NCBI RefSeq assembly: GCF_010671605.1
Contig: NZ_JAABOO010000001.1
Span: forward strand, 682,001-746,000
Direction of reading: 5' to 3'
Length of the DNA stretch: 64,000 nt
From: Leptobacterium flavescens
GTDB taxonomy: Bacteria > Bacteroidota > Bacteroidia > Flavobacteriales > Flavobacteriaceae
Position 1 is the first letter of the stretch. Each line of letters begins with the position of its first letter. Positions 43,322-52,860 of this stretch are shown in pieces. A program made the position numbers and the translations under genes. The notes beneath the pieces are model-generated. The model was not told the DNA's origin. It saw only the letters and a list, made by a program, of their open reading frames with translations, and did not search any database.

Positions 43322-44809
43322 TTAATTCCTTCTTCCCATTGACGGATGCCATAACTTACCGCTGTCTCCCTTTACGGGGATAAACTTCAATCGAGGATAA
43401 AAAAGAGCGGTATCATCTACATTTTCGCCTTTAAGAAACCGAATAATAGTGGGGATGGCCTTCGGGTGGGTCATAACCTGCTCGTGTCCGGCATTACTTA
43501 TAATAATATGACTGCTGTTGGAATAACCCCATCTCACTTCTTCTGCCTGGTAGGGAGGCGTATTAAAATCCAAAGTCCCGCTCATAAACAAGGTACGGGT
43601 ATCGGTGATCAGCGGAGCCCGGAACTCCTCTCCTGAATCCGGAGAAGGCCATCCCAGTTCCAGCCTGGGATTAACCACAGTGGTAAACAGGCTTTTCTTC
43701 TTTTCTTCGGCAATACGTTGTAACCTGCTGGCTGTGGAGCCTGAAGCAGCATCCATTGTTGCTGACATTCCCTGAACACCAAAGAAATTCCTGATCCTTT
43801 TCTGAACAAACCACCTTAAAAGAGAATAATCTCCCTGATCTATACTATACAGTAAGCGTGGAAAAACAGGAATATCACTGGCATCACCAATATCAAATCT
43901 CAGGATCAGGTTGAGGCCGTAGGGTCCGATATTTATTTTCATAGGTGCATTACCGATCGGAGAGTTTACTTCCAGTTTTGCCGGTTCTTTTTTAAGTTTT
44001 GCGATCACTCTTTTGTACAGAGCGATCAGATCGGGAACATCTCCGCTTACATTGGGATCCTGCTTGGCCAGTGCAGCGATCTTGCGAAACTGTGTATCCA
44101 TTGTTGAGGGAAGTTTAAAGGTGTGGTTAGGCCCTTCCACTCCGATCAGGACCGCATTCTCCACATGCTTTCCGTAATACTTTATATAGGCCTGGCCTAA
44201 ATGGGTCCCATAGCTAAAACCCAGCAGGGAGATCTTGTCATATCCTAATGCTTTCCGCAAAGCATCGATATCCGTGGCATTTTCGGTGGTCGTATATCCT
44301 TCCAGATCTACCCCTCTCTTTTTAAAATCGGCCAGTGCTTTGCGTCCCATAGCCTCATAATGTTTGCGGGCAATCGCTTCATCTACCATAACGTCTTCTG
44401 GTACGGCTTCCCTCCACAGGTAAACAACACGTTGAGTTCCTGCTCCGGTTCCCCTCTGGTCCAAAAGGATCACATCTCCCAGCTCCAGGAAATGTAACCA
44501 GCTCTCCAGATAATTGGCATCGCTTGCCTGCCAGGTACTGCTGGAACCAGGGCCGCCCGCCAGATAGATCATCGGGGTCTGTGGGTTAGGGTTTGTACTT
44601 TTTAAACGGACAAAGTGAACATTTATATCTTCCGAGTTGGGATTAGCCCTGTTCTCAGGAACTTTCAAACTTCCGACTTCCGCCTTTACAGTTCGTCCAG
44701 AAGCACTTCTAAAACTTTTTTCCTCTTTTTCCAAGCCATCGGCCAGAGTTTGCGCCAATGAAAATTGTATGGTCAGGAATAGACACAAATAACATAATAA
44801 CTGTCTCAT
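43322..44809 (-). CDS. Exported alpha/beta-hydrolase, prolyl/tripeptidyl aminopeptidase-like
   Basis: About 495 residues with a signal peptide (LLCYLCLFLTIQFSLAQ). The fold markers are IYLAGGPGSSSTW (oxyanion loop), DQRGTGAG, the nucleophile in LLGFSYGTHLG (S199 when counted from the ATG at 44809), the acid in SGTLDFNTPP and the base in SNAGHEQV. This is the S33 peptidase/TAP-like group, which cleaves N-terminal residues from peptides. A GTG at 44827 would add six residues. It is divergent from the second LytS operon, so the 21-bp repeats between them may affect both. Confidence 0.85.
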   Translation of the reverse strand: MRQLLCYLCLFLTIQFSLAQTLADGLEKEEKSFRSASGRTVKAEVGSLKVPENRANPNSEDINVHFVRLKSTNPNPQTPMIYLAGGPGSSSTWQASDANYLESWLHFLELGDVILLDQRGTGAGTQRVVYLWREAVPEDVMVDEAIARKHYEAMGRKALADFKKRGVDLEGYTTTENATDIDALRKALGYDKISLLGFSYGTHLGQAYIKYYGKHVENAVLIGVEGPNHTFKLPSTMDTQFRKIAALAKQDPNVSGDVPDLIALYKRVIAKLKKEPAKLEVNSPIGNAPMKINIGPYGLNLILRFDIGDASDIPVFPRLLYSIDQGDYSLLRWFVQKRIRNFFGVQGMSATMDAASGSTASRLQRIAEEKKKSLFTTVVNPRLELGWPSPDSGEEFRAPLITDTRTLFMSGTLDFNTPPYQAEEVRWGYSNSSHIIISNAGHEQVMTHPKAIPTIIRFLKGENVDDTALFYPRLKFIPVKGDSGKLWHPSMGRRN

Positions 44810-44916
44810 AATAATTGGTTTTTTCACTAATTTATATGTAAATCCAATACCGATTCCGGATTGAAGACAGAGGAAGAAAAACCAATGCCAAATAGCCCTG
44901 TTTGTCCTCCAAATAA

Positions 44917-44979
44917 AATTCGTGGGGCTAAAAAGGCAATTCGTGGGTTGAACAGGCCAATTCGGCTATCCCGAAAATC
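44917..44979 (+). promoter_or_regulatory. Three 21-bp-spaced direct repeats before the second LytS/LytTR operon
   Basis: AATTCGTGGG starts at 44917 and 44938, and AATTCGG at 44959, an exact 21-bp spacing. The first two 21-mers agree at 15 positions. The array ends just before the T-rich promoter (TATTTTTTTG at 44985-44994). The two-turn spacing suits LytTR proteins. Confidence 0.6.
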
Positions 44980-45011
44980 CGCGTTATTTTTTTGCTTATT
45001 TTTCCTCTGTA

Positions 45012-46082
45012 ATGGAAGTAGAAAACAATTTTCTGGACCGGATACTTCAGAATCGTGTTCTTGGGCACATATTATTCTGGGCTTTTGTATTATTCAGCGC
45101 TCCTTTTACTTCGGACGGGAGTTTAAGCGGAGCCGGAGACGCATTTCTCTACAGGGCGGTGGCCCTGCCTTCTAAAATGGCAGCTACATACCTGCTTGCC
45201 TATTACCAGATCCCAAGGCTTTTTCAAAAAAAGAAATATATACAGTTTATCATAAGTTTTGCGATAAGTACTTTGGTCTTCTGTATTATCTATCGCTATA
45301 ATAATATTCACATAGCCGAGGCTCTGGCAGGTTCACCGGAACCCAGGGAATCTCTGGGGCAAATAATCAGGCAATTAGATTTTACCATTTCCAGTTACTT
45401 TTTCAGGGTTTATTTCTTTGGCTTTATTTTTATTTTTATAAAAATGGTAAAAGCCAGAAATCTTGAAAAAAGGGAAATGGAGATCTTACAAAAAGAAAAA
45501 GCAACAACGGAACTCAACTTTTTAAAGGCACAGATACACCCTCATTTCCTTTTTAATACGCTTAATAACCTTTATGCTCTCACCCTGAACAAATCGGACA
45601 AGGCTCCCGATGTAGTGGCCAAACTTTCGGAGATCCTCGATTATATGCTCTATCAGTGCAAGGAGGATAAGGTTCTGATCGGAAAAGAAGTGGAGTTATT
45701 AGAACATTATATCGACCTTGAAAAACTGAGATACGGGAAACGGCTTCACCTGGATTTTAAATACGATATTGAGGACCAGCAGCTTTTGATCGCCCCTCTT
45801 ATCCTGATCTCCATAGTAGAAAATGCGTTTAAACACGGGGTTAGCGGAACCATACAACAGGCTGTCATCCAGGTTATCCTGGAGGCAAAAAAAGATCAGT
45901 TGTATTTCAGGGTCTATAATTCGAAGTCGGATATTGAGCATAGCGATGAGATGAATTATAAGGAAGGGATCGGGGTTAAGAATGTAAAGCGACAATTAGA
46001 ACTGATCTATCCGGGTCAGTATGAGTGGAAAGTTCAGGAGAATAAAAAATCATATGAAGTAAATCTATGGATACAAGTGTAA
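45012..46082 (+). CDS. LytS-like sensor histidine kinase, second copy
   Basis: A 356-residue kinase with four membrane helices (about 18-35, 50-70, 78-98, 125-145), a short coiled coil and a His_kinase domain. Phosphoacceptor H178 is in KAQIHPHFLFNTLNN; the ATP site shows IVENAFKHGVS and GIGVKNVKRQL. It resembles the kinase at 34899 in plan but not closely in its membrane part. The regulator ATG lies 16 bp before its stop, so translation is coupled. Confidence 0.9.
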   Translation: MEVENNFLDRILQNRVLGHILFWAFVLFSAPFTSDGSLSGAGDAFLYRAVALPSKMAATYLLAYYQIPRLFQKKKYIQFIISFAISTLVFCIIYRYNNIHIAEALAGSPEPRESLGQIIRQLDFTISSYFFRVYFFGFIFIFIKMVKARNLEKREMEILQKEKATTELNFLKAQIHPHFLFNTLNNLYALTLNKSDKAPDVVAKLSEILDYMLYQCKEDKVLIGKEVELLEHYIDLEKLRYGKRLHLDFKYDIEDQQLLIAPLILISIVENAFKHGVSGTIQQAVIQVILEAKKDQLYFRVYNSKSDIEHSDEMNYKEGIGVKNVKRQLELIYPGQYEWKVQENKKSYEVNLWIQV

Positions 46083-46798
46083 ACAAAAAGGTTAATTGTC
46101 TGGTAGTTGACGATGAGCCCTTAGCTGCAGATTTACTGGAGAAACACATTGAAAAATTCTCCCAGCTGAAGCTGGTTGCAAGTTGCTGGAATGCCATTGA
46201 AGCCTTTGAAATATTAAAGAAAGAACCCATAGACCTTATTTTTCTGGATATTCAGATGCCCGGTCTGACGGGGATAGAATTTCTACGCTCCCTTAAAAAT
46301 CCTCCGAGTGTTATTTTTACAACGGCTTATCGCGATTATGCGGTGGAAAGCTATGAACTGGATGTTGTGGACTATCTTCTTAAACCCATTACCATTGACC
46401 GCTTTTTTAAGTCCATCAATAAATACCTTTATAAAGTCGGAAGCCCTCCGGATACGACAGTATATCTAAAAAATACGGAAACGGAAGAAGATCTTTTTAT
46501 TTATGTGAATACCAACCGCAAATACGTAAAGATCCGTTTTGAAGAAGTTTTGTTTGTTGAAAGCCTGAAAGATTATGTTTGTATCCATACCCGGGAACAG
46601 GATATTTCTACAAAGGACAAGATCAGTGAGTTTGAGAAAAAGCTGCCTGAGTACTTTTTAAGGGTTCATCGCTCCTATATCATCAACACCAAAAAGATCA
46701 GTGCATATACGGCACATGACATTGAGATTAATGACAGAGAGATCCCCATCGGTATTTCCTATAAAAAAGAGGTAATGGCATTTCTACAGCAGAAATAA
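46067..46798 (+). CDS. LytTR-type response regulator, second copy
   Basis: A 243-residue regulator with the receiver phosphoacceptor D61 in IFLDIQMPGLTG, followed by a LytTR DNA-binding domain from about residue 140 (IYVNTNRKYVKIRFEEVLFVE, then FLRVHRSYIINTKKIS). It is likely to bind the 21-bp repeats upstream of its own kinase gene, an inference from spacing only. It ends 13 bp before the convergent hydrolase gene. Confidence 0.92.
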   Translation: MDTSVNKKVNCLVVDDEPLAADLLEKHIEKFSQLKLVASCWNAIEAFEILKKEPIDLIFLDIQMPGLTGIEFLRSLKNPPSVIFTTAYRDYAVESYELDVVDYLLKPITIDRFFKSINKYLYKVGSPPDTTVYLKNTETEEDLFIYVNTNRKYVKIRFEEVLFVESLKDYVCIHTREQDISTKDKISEFEKKLPEYFLRVHRSYIINTKKISAYTAHDIEINDREIPIGISYKKEVMAFLQQK

Positions 46799-46811
46799 AT
46801 GTCTTTTTCTC

Positions 46812-47885
46812 CTATATCTGCTTTTTGATCCATGTTAAGATCTCATCCATAGCAATAGGTGAAAAAGATTGCTTAATAGATTCATATTCATTGGGCAAAC
46901 CTGTTTTGCATTCCTGAAACAAGTGATTTAAACCGGATATTTCCTTTATCGCAATATCTTCATTACCTCCACGTTTTAGCGCTTCCTCAATGGCTGTCAG
47001 ATTCTCTTTTGGCAACACCTGAAGATCTTTTGCTCCATTCAATGCCAACACGGGGCACTTTACCTTTTCCAATGCTTTGGAAGGGTCATATCTGAGATAA
47101 TATATTATCCACGGACTTAAGATCCTTTCCACCTGCAGATCTACATATTCTTTTTCGGTCATTCCTTCCGGCTTGTCAGGATCTCCTTTTGATATTTCAC
47201 TCACATAATTTGTCATTCGCTGTTTTAATACCTCCGGATCGGTATTATTCTTAACAATACTGAATGCTTTTTCATTTAGTTCCCTGATCTTTTGAATATC
47301 GGATTCTGCAACTCCCGAAGCTTTGGCAATTGCCATTTGTTGCGATAATAAAACATGATCTCCGGGTAATCCTGGTCCGGCCAGTAATACAATAAATGAA
47401 ATGTTTTTCTCTTTACCGGCTACCATAGGAGCGATAATACCTCCCTCGCTATGTCCGATCAAACCGATCTTATTCCTGTCGATCTCCTTTCGTGTTTGAA
47501 GGTATTTTACAGCATAGCTCACATCTTCGGACAGGTCTTTTGTAGTGGCTGCTTCATAGTCTCCGGTAGAAGCTGCCACTCCCCTTTTATCATATCGCAA
47601 TACAGCTATTCCACTCCTGGTAAGATAGTCCGACAATACTAAAAAAGGTTTATGTCCGGGAAATTCTTCATCTCTGTTCTGGCGTCCGTTACCGCTGATC
47701 AATACCACTGCCGGAAATACGCCTTCTTTTTCGGGTAAGGTTAATGTTCCCGCAAGTGTAATACCGCCTTCATCATTTTTAAATGTCACTTCCTCAGAGT
47801 GATAAGGATAAGGTTTAACAGGTTCCTGCGCGAAAACAAATACACAAACGAAAATAAAAAGGATTGTAGCGGTTATATTTTTCAT
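46812..47885 (-). CDS. Exported alpha/beta-hydrolase (serine aminopeptidase S33-like)
   Basis: A 357-residue protein with a signal peptide (ILFIFVCVFVFAQ). The fold shows VLISGNGRQNRDEE, RYDKRGVAAS, the nucleophile S146 in LIGHSEGGI, the acid in LNGAKDLQV and the base in GLNHLFQ. It falls in a group of predicted esterases or peptidases whose substrates are unknown. No neighbouring gene on its strand is close enough to make an operon. Confidence 0.85.
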   Translation of the reverse strand: MKNITATILFIFVCVFVFAQEPVKPYPYHSEEVTFKNDEGGITLAGTLTLPEKEGVFPAVVLISGNGRQNRDEEFPGHKPFLVLSDYLTRSGIAVLRYDKRGVAASTGDYEAATTKDLSEDVSYAVKYLQTRKEIDRNKIGLIGHSEGGIIAPMVAGKEKNISFIVLLAGPGLPGDHVLLSQQMAIAKASGVAESDIQKIRELNEKAFSIVKNNTDPEVLKQRMTNYVSEISKGDPDKPEGMTEKEYVDLQVERILSPWIIYYLRYDPSKALEKVKCPVLALNGAKDLQVLPKENLTAIEEALKRGGNEDIAIKEISGLNHLFQECKTGLPNEYESIKQSFSPIAMDEILTWIKKQI

Positions 47886-48027
47886 GGATTAAGATTATAG
47901 TTGATCTCTCTATCCATTAGGACGAGTCGTTCAATCTTTTGTTACAACAACATCCATGAGTAATCGGTTATCATGCTTATTTTCAGTTAATTTCTGTTAT
48001 TCCGGTTCTTTATTGCTTAGGACATTT

Positions 48028-48519
48028 TTACTCCAATCCGGTTTTTTTACTTCTGCGCTCCAAAAGAACAGTATCTCTCCAGACCCCATTCATTTTCCCG
48101 ATCTTTTCGCGATAGCCCACCGTTCTGAATCCCAGTTTTTCATGTATTCTTAAACTTGCTTTGTTTTCCGGAAAGATCCCGGCCTGAAGTGTCCATATTC
48201 CGTTTCTCTCGCTTTGATCGATAAGTTTTTCCAGCAACTTTGTTCCGATCTTCTGTCCGTAGAAATCTGCAGCGATATATACGCTTACCTCAGCAACTCC
48301 GCCATAAACACAGCGGCCTGAAACGGGAGATAAAGCAGCCCATCCGGCTATTCCGTTATCATTTTCGGCGATGATCCTGCATTCTTTTAAATGCCCATTG
48401 TTCCAGTCGGTCCAGGAAGGTATTTCCAGTTCAAAAGTAGCATCTCCCGTATCGATTCCCTCTTTGTAGATCTTTGCTACTTCACTCCAGTCTTTTTCTG
48501 TTAGATCGCGGTAATTCAC
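48028..48519 (-). CDS. GNAT N-acetyltransferase, phosphinothricin-acetyltransferase-like
   Basis: A 163-residue acetyltransferase with a GTG start. The sequence resembles the phosphinothricin/methionine-derivative group: IYKEGIDTGDATFELEIPSW near the start, VYGGVAEVSVYIAADFYGQKIGTKLLEKLI as the acetyl-CoA region, and GIFPENKASLRIHEKLGF. Members acetylate methionine sulfone or sulfoximine and herbicide-like amino acids. The exact substrate is not shown. It lies 62 bp downstream of the small membrane-protein gene on the same strand. Confidence 0.85.
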   Translation of the reverse strand: MNYRDLTEKDWSEVAKIYKEGIDTGDATFELEIPSWTDWNNGHLKECRIIAENDNGIAGWAALSPVSGRCVYGGVAEVSVYIAADFYGQKIGTKLLEKLIDQSERNGIWTLQAGIFPENKASLRIHEKLGFRTVGYREKIGKMNGVWRDTVLLERRSKKTGLE

Positions 48520-48581
48520 AGATTTGAAAATTGATATTATTTACTGATAAAACTACAAAAGCTTAATTCATTCTCTTTACT

Positions 48582-48983
48582 TCAGCTCAAAAACAGAGGT
48601 TTAAAGACACAGTAAAGAATAAAGATCCCCATTATTGCCGCTGATATGGAATAAAACACAATATTCCTTATAGCAAAGGGTATTGCCCACTGTCCGAATT
48701 TATGATGCCATGTCCATGGGGTTAAAATAAGCACTATGGTAGTGGCCAGAACGATCCATCCGAAAAATTTAAAGATCACCGGGTACAACATATCTGCAGA
48801 ATAATAAAGGACGGAGCCTCCTACAATCAGTCGTAGCAATTGTTCCAGGTAATGAGCTCTGGCCGAGCTTGCAAAAGAACTGAGGAATTTAACTGCTACG
48901 CCCTTACTTACCAGGGTCAGGACAAATAAACTGATAAGGTATATTCCGAAAATGGCTGTAATGGTTGCTGTTAGTAACTTCAT
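48582..48983 (-). CDS. Small four-helix membrane protein
   Basis: A 133-residue protein with four hydrophobic segments (about 5-28, 48-68, 72-90, 105-128) and a basic loop. No conserved family signature was recognised. It may form a unit with the GNAT gene 62 bp downstream. The function is unknown. Confidence 0.65.
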   Translation of the reverse strand: MKLLTATITAIFGIYLISLFVLTLVSKGVAVKFLSSFASSARAHYLEQLLRLIVGGSVLYYSADMLYPVIFKFFGWIVLATTIVLILTPWTWHHKFGQWAIPFAIRNIVFYSISAAIMGIFILYCVFKPLFLS

Positions 48984-49133
48984 TTTAAAATAGTGTTGAA
49001 CAAGCCTGCTAATGCTTCTTCTGTTTTTTATATGACGATAAGAACCTCAAAAGGTTCAAAGGCACCTACCTATTGGTAGTACAATTTTGATTTAAGTAAC
49101 AGTTTTGACTTAAAATTCATTTATAAATATCGA

Positions 49134-51617
49134 TCATTTAACCTCTATCTCATCAACAAATATCCATGACGGATTTCCTTTCCCCGGATGCCATTCCGGG
49201 CATTCTCCGAGGTTTGCAGCATATATTCTCAGGTATCTTATGGGTTCATCTCCCTTCAGTTTTATTGAATGTTTGTATAAATAAGCATCTCTGCTTTCGG
49301 ATGGTATTTCCAGGGTACTATTGTTTTCTGTTTTAAAGTTCTTCCCATCAGCAGAACCGGAAACTTTCACCTGAACAGGCAGAAAAACCCAGCTTCTGAT
49401 ATCTTCCAGAAAACCGATCTCCATGCCTTCCGGCCTTTGTTCTTCTCCCAAATCGATAATAACATCCAGATCGTTACCATAAAATCCCTGCCATGTACCA
49501 TCTTTGATATCCGTACTCCCCTGAACTCCATCTACCAAAGCAAAACTGCTTCCCCCTGTATATTTAGGATTAAATGCCGTTCTGTATTCAGGACGTTTCA
49601 ATTCTGTTTTGCTGAACTCCCTAACCGATATCCTGCTACTGTCATTTTCAGCATATACAATTGCAGACAATTTAATATCATCATTAAACACTACAGCTCC
49701 GTTGTACTTCAGGGAGTTCCTGTCCGGTTTGGTTCCGTCAATCGTATAATAGATATCCCCTTCGGAGGAAGACATTATTTTAATTGAATCTCCTTTATTC
49801 AGGAGCTTTTCATCAGGTAAAAAACCAGGAGCCCTCAGGAAATTATTGGTATTTATCTTATAGAGTATTTTTTTATCGGCTTTAAGAACTGCCCTATCGT
49901 ATGTCAGTAATCCGTTAGCTTCTGTCTCAACATCGGTCAGCTGGGTATATACAGCTGCACCGAGCCCCTTTTTTTCGAAACTCCATACCGTATCGTAATA
50001 GTTTTCATATCTGCGGATGAACTCTTCCTTATTCGGCAGATTTTCATAGCCCCAATTACCTTCTTTTAACCAGATATGATCTTCAATAGCCAGGCCTATC
50101 CCCCCAAATTCTCCTAAAACGAATACCCGGTTCTCTCCAGCATCCTCAAGCACAGGTTCCGGATAATGATGGATATCGAGAACATCTCCTATTCCGTGAT
50201 CTACCCAACCACTCGCATTATTGATAAGGCGGGTGGAATCGAGTTTACTCACAAAATCCACAGTTTCCCCTGTTTTATACTGTCCCCATCCTTCATTGAA
50301 AGGGATCCACATTACGATGGACGGGTGATTATAAAAGCTTCCGATCATACTCCCCAGCTCCTTTCTGAACTGCTTTTCCGATTCCGGGCTTCTTTCTATT
50401 TCTAATTCATTTTGCCCGGTTGCCCGGTCTCCGCTTGGCATATCCTGCCATACGAGTACCCCCAGTTTATCACACCAGTAATAAAAACGGGAAGATTCTA
50501 CTTTTACATGTTTACGCAGCATATTGAAACCCAGGTCTTTCACCATCTCTATTTCATTTTTCATTGCTTTATCTGTAGGCGGTGTATACAAACCATCGGG
50601 CCAGTATCCCTGATCCAGAACTCCATTCTGGAAATAAGGCTTGTTATTTAAAAAGATCCTTTCCTGTCCGTCTGCCGTTTTTTCTATGTGTATTTTACGC
50701 ATTCCGAAATAACTGTCAACTTTATCAATAACAGCCCGGTCTTTTAACAATTCTACCTGTAAGTCGTATAAATTAGGTGTTTCGGGGCTCCACAATTCAA
50801 TATCTGTTATCGGAAGGACTACAGAAGTTTCAAACGGAACCAAAAAAGTATACATTTCCTGTTTGGAATTCTTAGTTGTTATCCTAAGTTCAGTTCCTTC
50901 GGTATTACCATCAGCATTTATAAGAAGGGTAGCAGTCTGATTGTCTATATCCGGAACGATCTTAAAGGAAGTAAAACGGATTTTAGGAACAGCCTCCATC
51001 CAAACTGTCTGCCAAATCCCGCTAACAGGGGTGTAAAATATCTTTTCCGGTTCCAAGACCTGTTTCCCTCTCGGCTGCCATGAACTATCGGTCGGGTCTT
51101 TCACTATCAGTTCCAGTTTATTTTCTCCTTCTTTCAGGAAGTTCGTAATGTTAAAAGAAAAAGGATCGTAGCCCCCTTTATGATCTCCTACCATTTTACT
51201 ATTTACATATAACTCTGATTCCCAGTCTACCGCCCCAAAGTGAAGAATGACCTCTTCCTTTTTCCAGGGTGCCGGAATATTAAAAGAGGTGCTGTATTTC
51301 AGGCTCTGATCGGGTTTTAATATTTTTTGTACCCCGGATAAATAAGATTCCATTGGATAGGGCACCAGAATATCTCCTTCATCAACCGTATTTCCATCAG
51401 GATCCAGCACACTGAATTGCCAAATCCCATTTAAAGATCTCCATTCTTCCCTTTTAAACTGGGGTCTGGGATATTCCGGCCAGGGGTGCTGCAGATCCAC
51501 ATCGCCTGCCCATCGGGTTAATAACGAGGTTTTCTCTATCTGACTATCATTCGTACAAGCTAAAAGAAATACAAAAAGTAAAAGGCAAATTATACAGCTA
51601 ATTTTTTTAAAGATCAT
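49134..51617 (-). CDS. Glycoside hydrolase family 2 lipoprotein
   Basis: A 827-residue lipoprotein (lipobox LLAC near residue 21) with the GH2 plan: sugar-binding jelly roll (about 40-220), immunoglobulin-like domain, and a TIM barrel with acid/base E442 in FNEGWG and nucleophile E503 in LGEFGGIG. After the barrel come a chitobiase-type beta domain (IYYTIDGTKPDRNS) near residue 640 and a discoidin-like (F5/8 type C) domain near 710-827. GH2 includes beta-galactosidases, mannosidases and glucuronidases; which one cannot be told. No SusCD pair is nearby, so it is an isolated CAZyme. Confidence 0.9.
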   Translation of the reverse strand: MIFKKISCIICLLLFVFLLACTNDSQIEKTSLLTRWAGDVDLQHPWPEYPRPQFKREEWRSLNGIWQFSVLDPDGNTVDEGDILVPYPMESYLSGVQKILKPDQSLKYSTSFNIPAPWKKEEVILHFGAVDWESELYVNSKMVGDHKGGYDPFSFNITNFLKEGENKLELIVKDPTDSSWQPRGKQVLEPEKIFYTPVSGIWQTVWMEAVPKIRFTSFKIVPDIDNQTATLLINADGNTEGTELRITTKNSKQEMYTFLVPFETSVVLPITDIELWSPETPNLYDLQVELLKDRAVIDKVDSYFGMRKIHIEKTADGQERIFLNNKPYFQNGVLDQGYWPDGLYTPPTDKAMKNEIEMVKDLGFNMLRKHVKVESSRFYYWCDKLGVLVWQDMPSGDRATGQNELEIERSPESEKQFRKELGSMIGSFYNHPSIVMWIPFNEGWGQYKTGETVDFVSKLDSTRLINNASGWVDHGIGDVLDIHHYPEPVLEDAGENRVFVLGEFGGIGLAIEDHIWLKEGNWGYENLPNKEEFIRRYENYYDTVWSFEKKGLGAAVYTQLTDVETEANGLLTYDRAVLKADKKILYKINTNNFLRAPGFLPDEKLLNKGDSIKIMSSSEGDIYYTIDGTKPDRNSLKYNGAVVFNDDIKLSAIVYAENDSSRISVREFSKTELKRPEYRTAFNPKYTGGSSFALVDGVQGSTDIKDGTWQGFYGNDLDVIIDLGEEQRPEGMEIGFLEDIRSWVFLPVQVKVSGSADGKNFKTENNSTLEIPSESRDAYLYKHSIKLKGDEPIRYLRIYAANLGECPEWHPGKGNPSWIFVDEIEVK

Positions 51618-51711
51618 AGGATGGAATATATCTTTTTCAATATGTGATGGTAATATTATACTTTTTATCTGAGGAGGTCAAATTCCGGATGAGAGTTTTA
51701 TTTAGCGTCGA

Positions 51712-52215
51712 TTATTTATACCTCGGGTTGATCACGGCATATCTGTATTCATCTACGAGTTTTCCGTTCTTGATAACCGCTTTTTCAAAAACACCTTCAA
51801 ATTTAAAGCCCGCTTTTTCCAGGACCTTCCGGGAAGCTTTGTTATATTCGAAAACACCGGCAAAAATACGGGTCAGATCCAGTTTATTAAAGCCGTAATC
51901 TACCATCAGTCCAATAGCTTTGGTCATATAACCGTGATTCCAATAAGGTTCTCCCAGCCAATAACCGATCTCTGCGCTCTTTTTATAAATATCTTCCTGA
52001 AGTACCAGGCCTATGACCCCAATAGGTAAGCCATCAATATCGATCACAAAGGTTATCTGAGGAGCTTCCTGCTGACAACTCTCAATAAATTCAAGAGCAT
52101 CTTTTGCATCATAAGGGTACGGGATCATATCCCGAAGATTGTCCAATATATTCCGGTTGTTGAGTAGTTCTGCCATCTGTTCGGCATCCGTTTCCTGAAA
52201 TTTTCTGAGCTGCAT
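51712..52215 (-). CDS. RimJ/RimL-like GNAT acetyltransferase
   Basis: A 167-residue acetyltransferase of the type that acetylates protein N-termini or other amines. It opens MQLRKFQETDAEQMAELL; the cofactor region includes AEIGYWLGEPYWNHGYMTKAI and is followed by ARIFAGVF-type and NKASRKVLEKAGFKFEG segments. It is a single gene between the GH2 gene and the divergent metal-efflux cluster. Confidence 0.87.
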   Translation of the reverse strand: MQLRKFQETDAEQMAELLNNRNILDNLRDMIPYPYDAKDALEFIESCQQEAPQITFVIDIDGLPIGVIGLVLQEDIYKKSAEIGYWLGEPYWNHGYMTKAIGLMVDYGFNKLDLTRIFAGVFEYNKASRKVLEKAGFKFEGVFEKAVIKNGKLVDEYRYAVINPRYK

Positions 52216-52326
52216 TGAAATTTATGATTTATATAACTCCTTTATAAAGATAAAATAAAGAATCTTACAAATCAGCATTTTAGGGTTTTCACTACCTCTT
52301 CTGCTATTCATTTTTAAAAATAGTGA

Positions 52327-52334
52327 TACATTTG
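52327..52334 (+). promoter_or_regulatory. -7 box of the metal-efflux cluster
   Basis: TACATTTG, an exact match, 7 bp before the ATG of the histidine-rich gene. Confidence 0.6.
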
Positions 52335-52341
52335 TAACAGA

Positions 52342-52833
52342 ATGAGAAACAAAAGGTCGACATTATCATTTGTACTTCTGGGAGCATTTTTAATAATGCT
52401 TTTCCATAATGTTGTACCTCATATTCATCATTTGCATTCATCTTCGGAGGTGGTTTCTGCCGAAACGGAACATCACCATCATTGCGATGATGACCACTAT
52501 CATTCCAATCAGGATCACCATCATTCCGACCTGGATCATCACCATTCCGACCATCAGGAAACCGGAGATACAGAACAAAACACTTTTTTATCTTTTTTCT
52601 CAAGCCATCATTCGCATACAGCACATGTTCATGAGCAGAATGTTATTGTTTCCAACACGGTAAAACGGGCAGATAAAAAGATCGATACCAAGACTGTTAT
52701 CCGTGATATTGGTTTTAGCCTCGCTGAGATCAAGATCGATTTCCCGGATTCCGGATTTGATGACCAGCAACAGTTATACAAAAAGCTTCATTTAAATCTC
52801 AATCCCTTACGGGGCCCGCCTTCTTTAGGATAA
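52342..52833 (+). CDS. Histidine-rich exported or membrane-anchored protein
   Basis: A 163-residue protein. A hydrophobic segment at residues 8-25 is a signal or anchor. Residues 44-100 are a histidine and aspartate run with repeated HHSD and DHHHSD units, suited to bind Zn2+, Co2+, Ni2+ or Cu2+. The C-terminal third is ordinary and basic and ends in PLRGPPSLG. At DNA level the run is made of short imperfect repeats. It precedes the TolC-like gene by 83 bp and so probably opens the efflux cluster. The metal is unknown. Confidence 0.8.
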   Translation: MRNKRSTLSFVLLGAFLIMLFHNVVPHIHHLHSSSEVVSAETEHHHHCDDDHYHSNQDHHHSDLDHHHSDHQETGDTEQNTFLSFFSSHHSHTAHVHEQNVIVSNTVKRADKKIDTKTVIRDIGFSLAEIKIDFPDSGFDDQQQLYKKLHLNLNPLRGPPSLG

Positions 52834-52860
52834 TCAGGAACATTATATGTTAAGCAATTA

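Noticed and set aside
52304-52624. Minus-strand frame rich in D, G and N opposite the histidine-rich gene
   Set aside because: It is the antisense reading of the CAT-rich histidine repeats.
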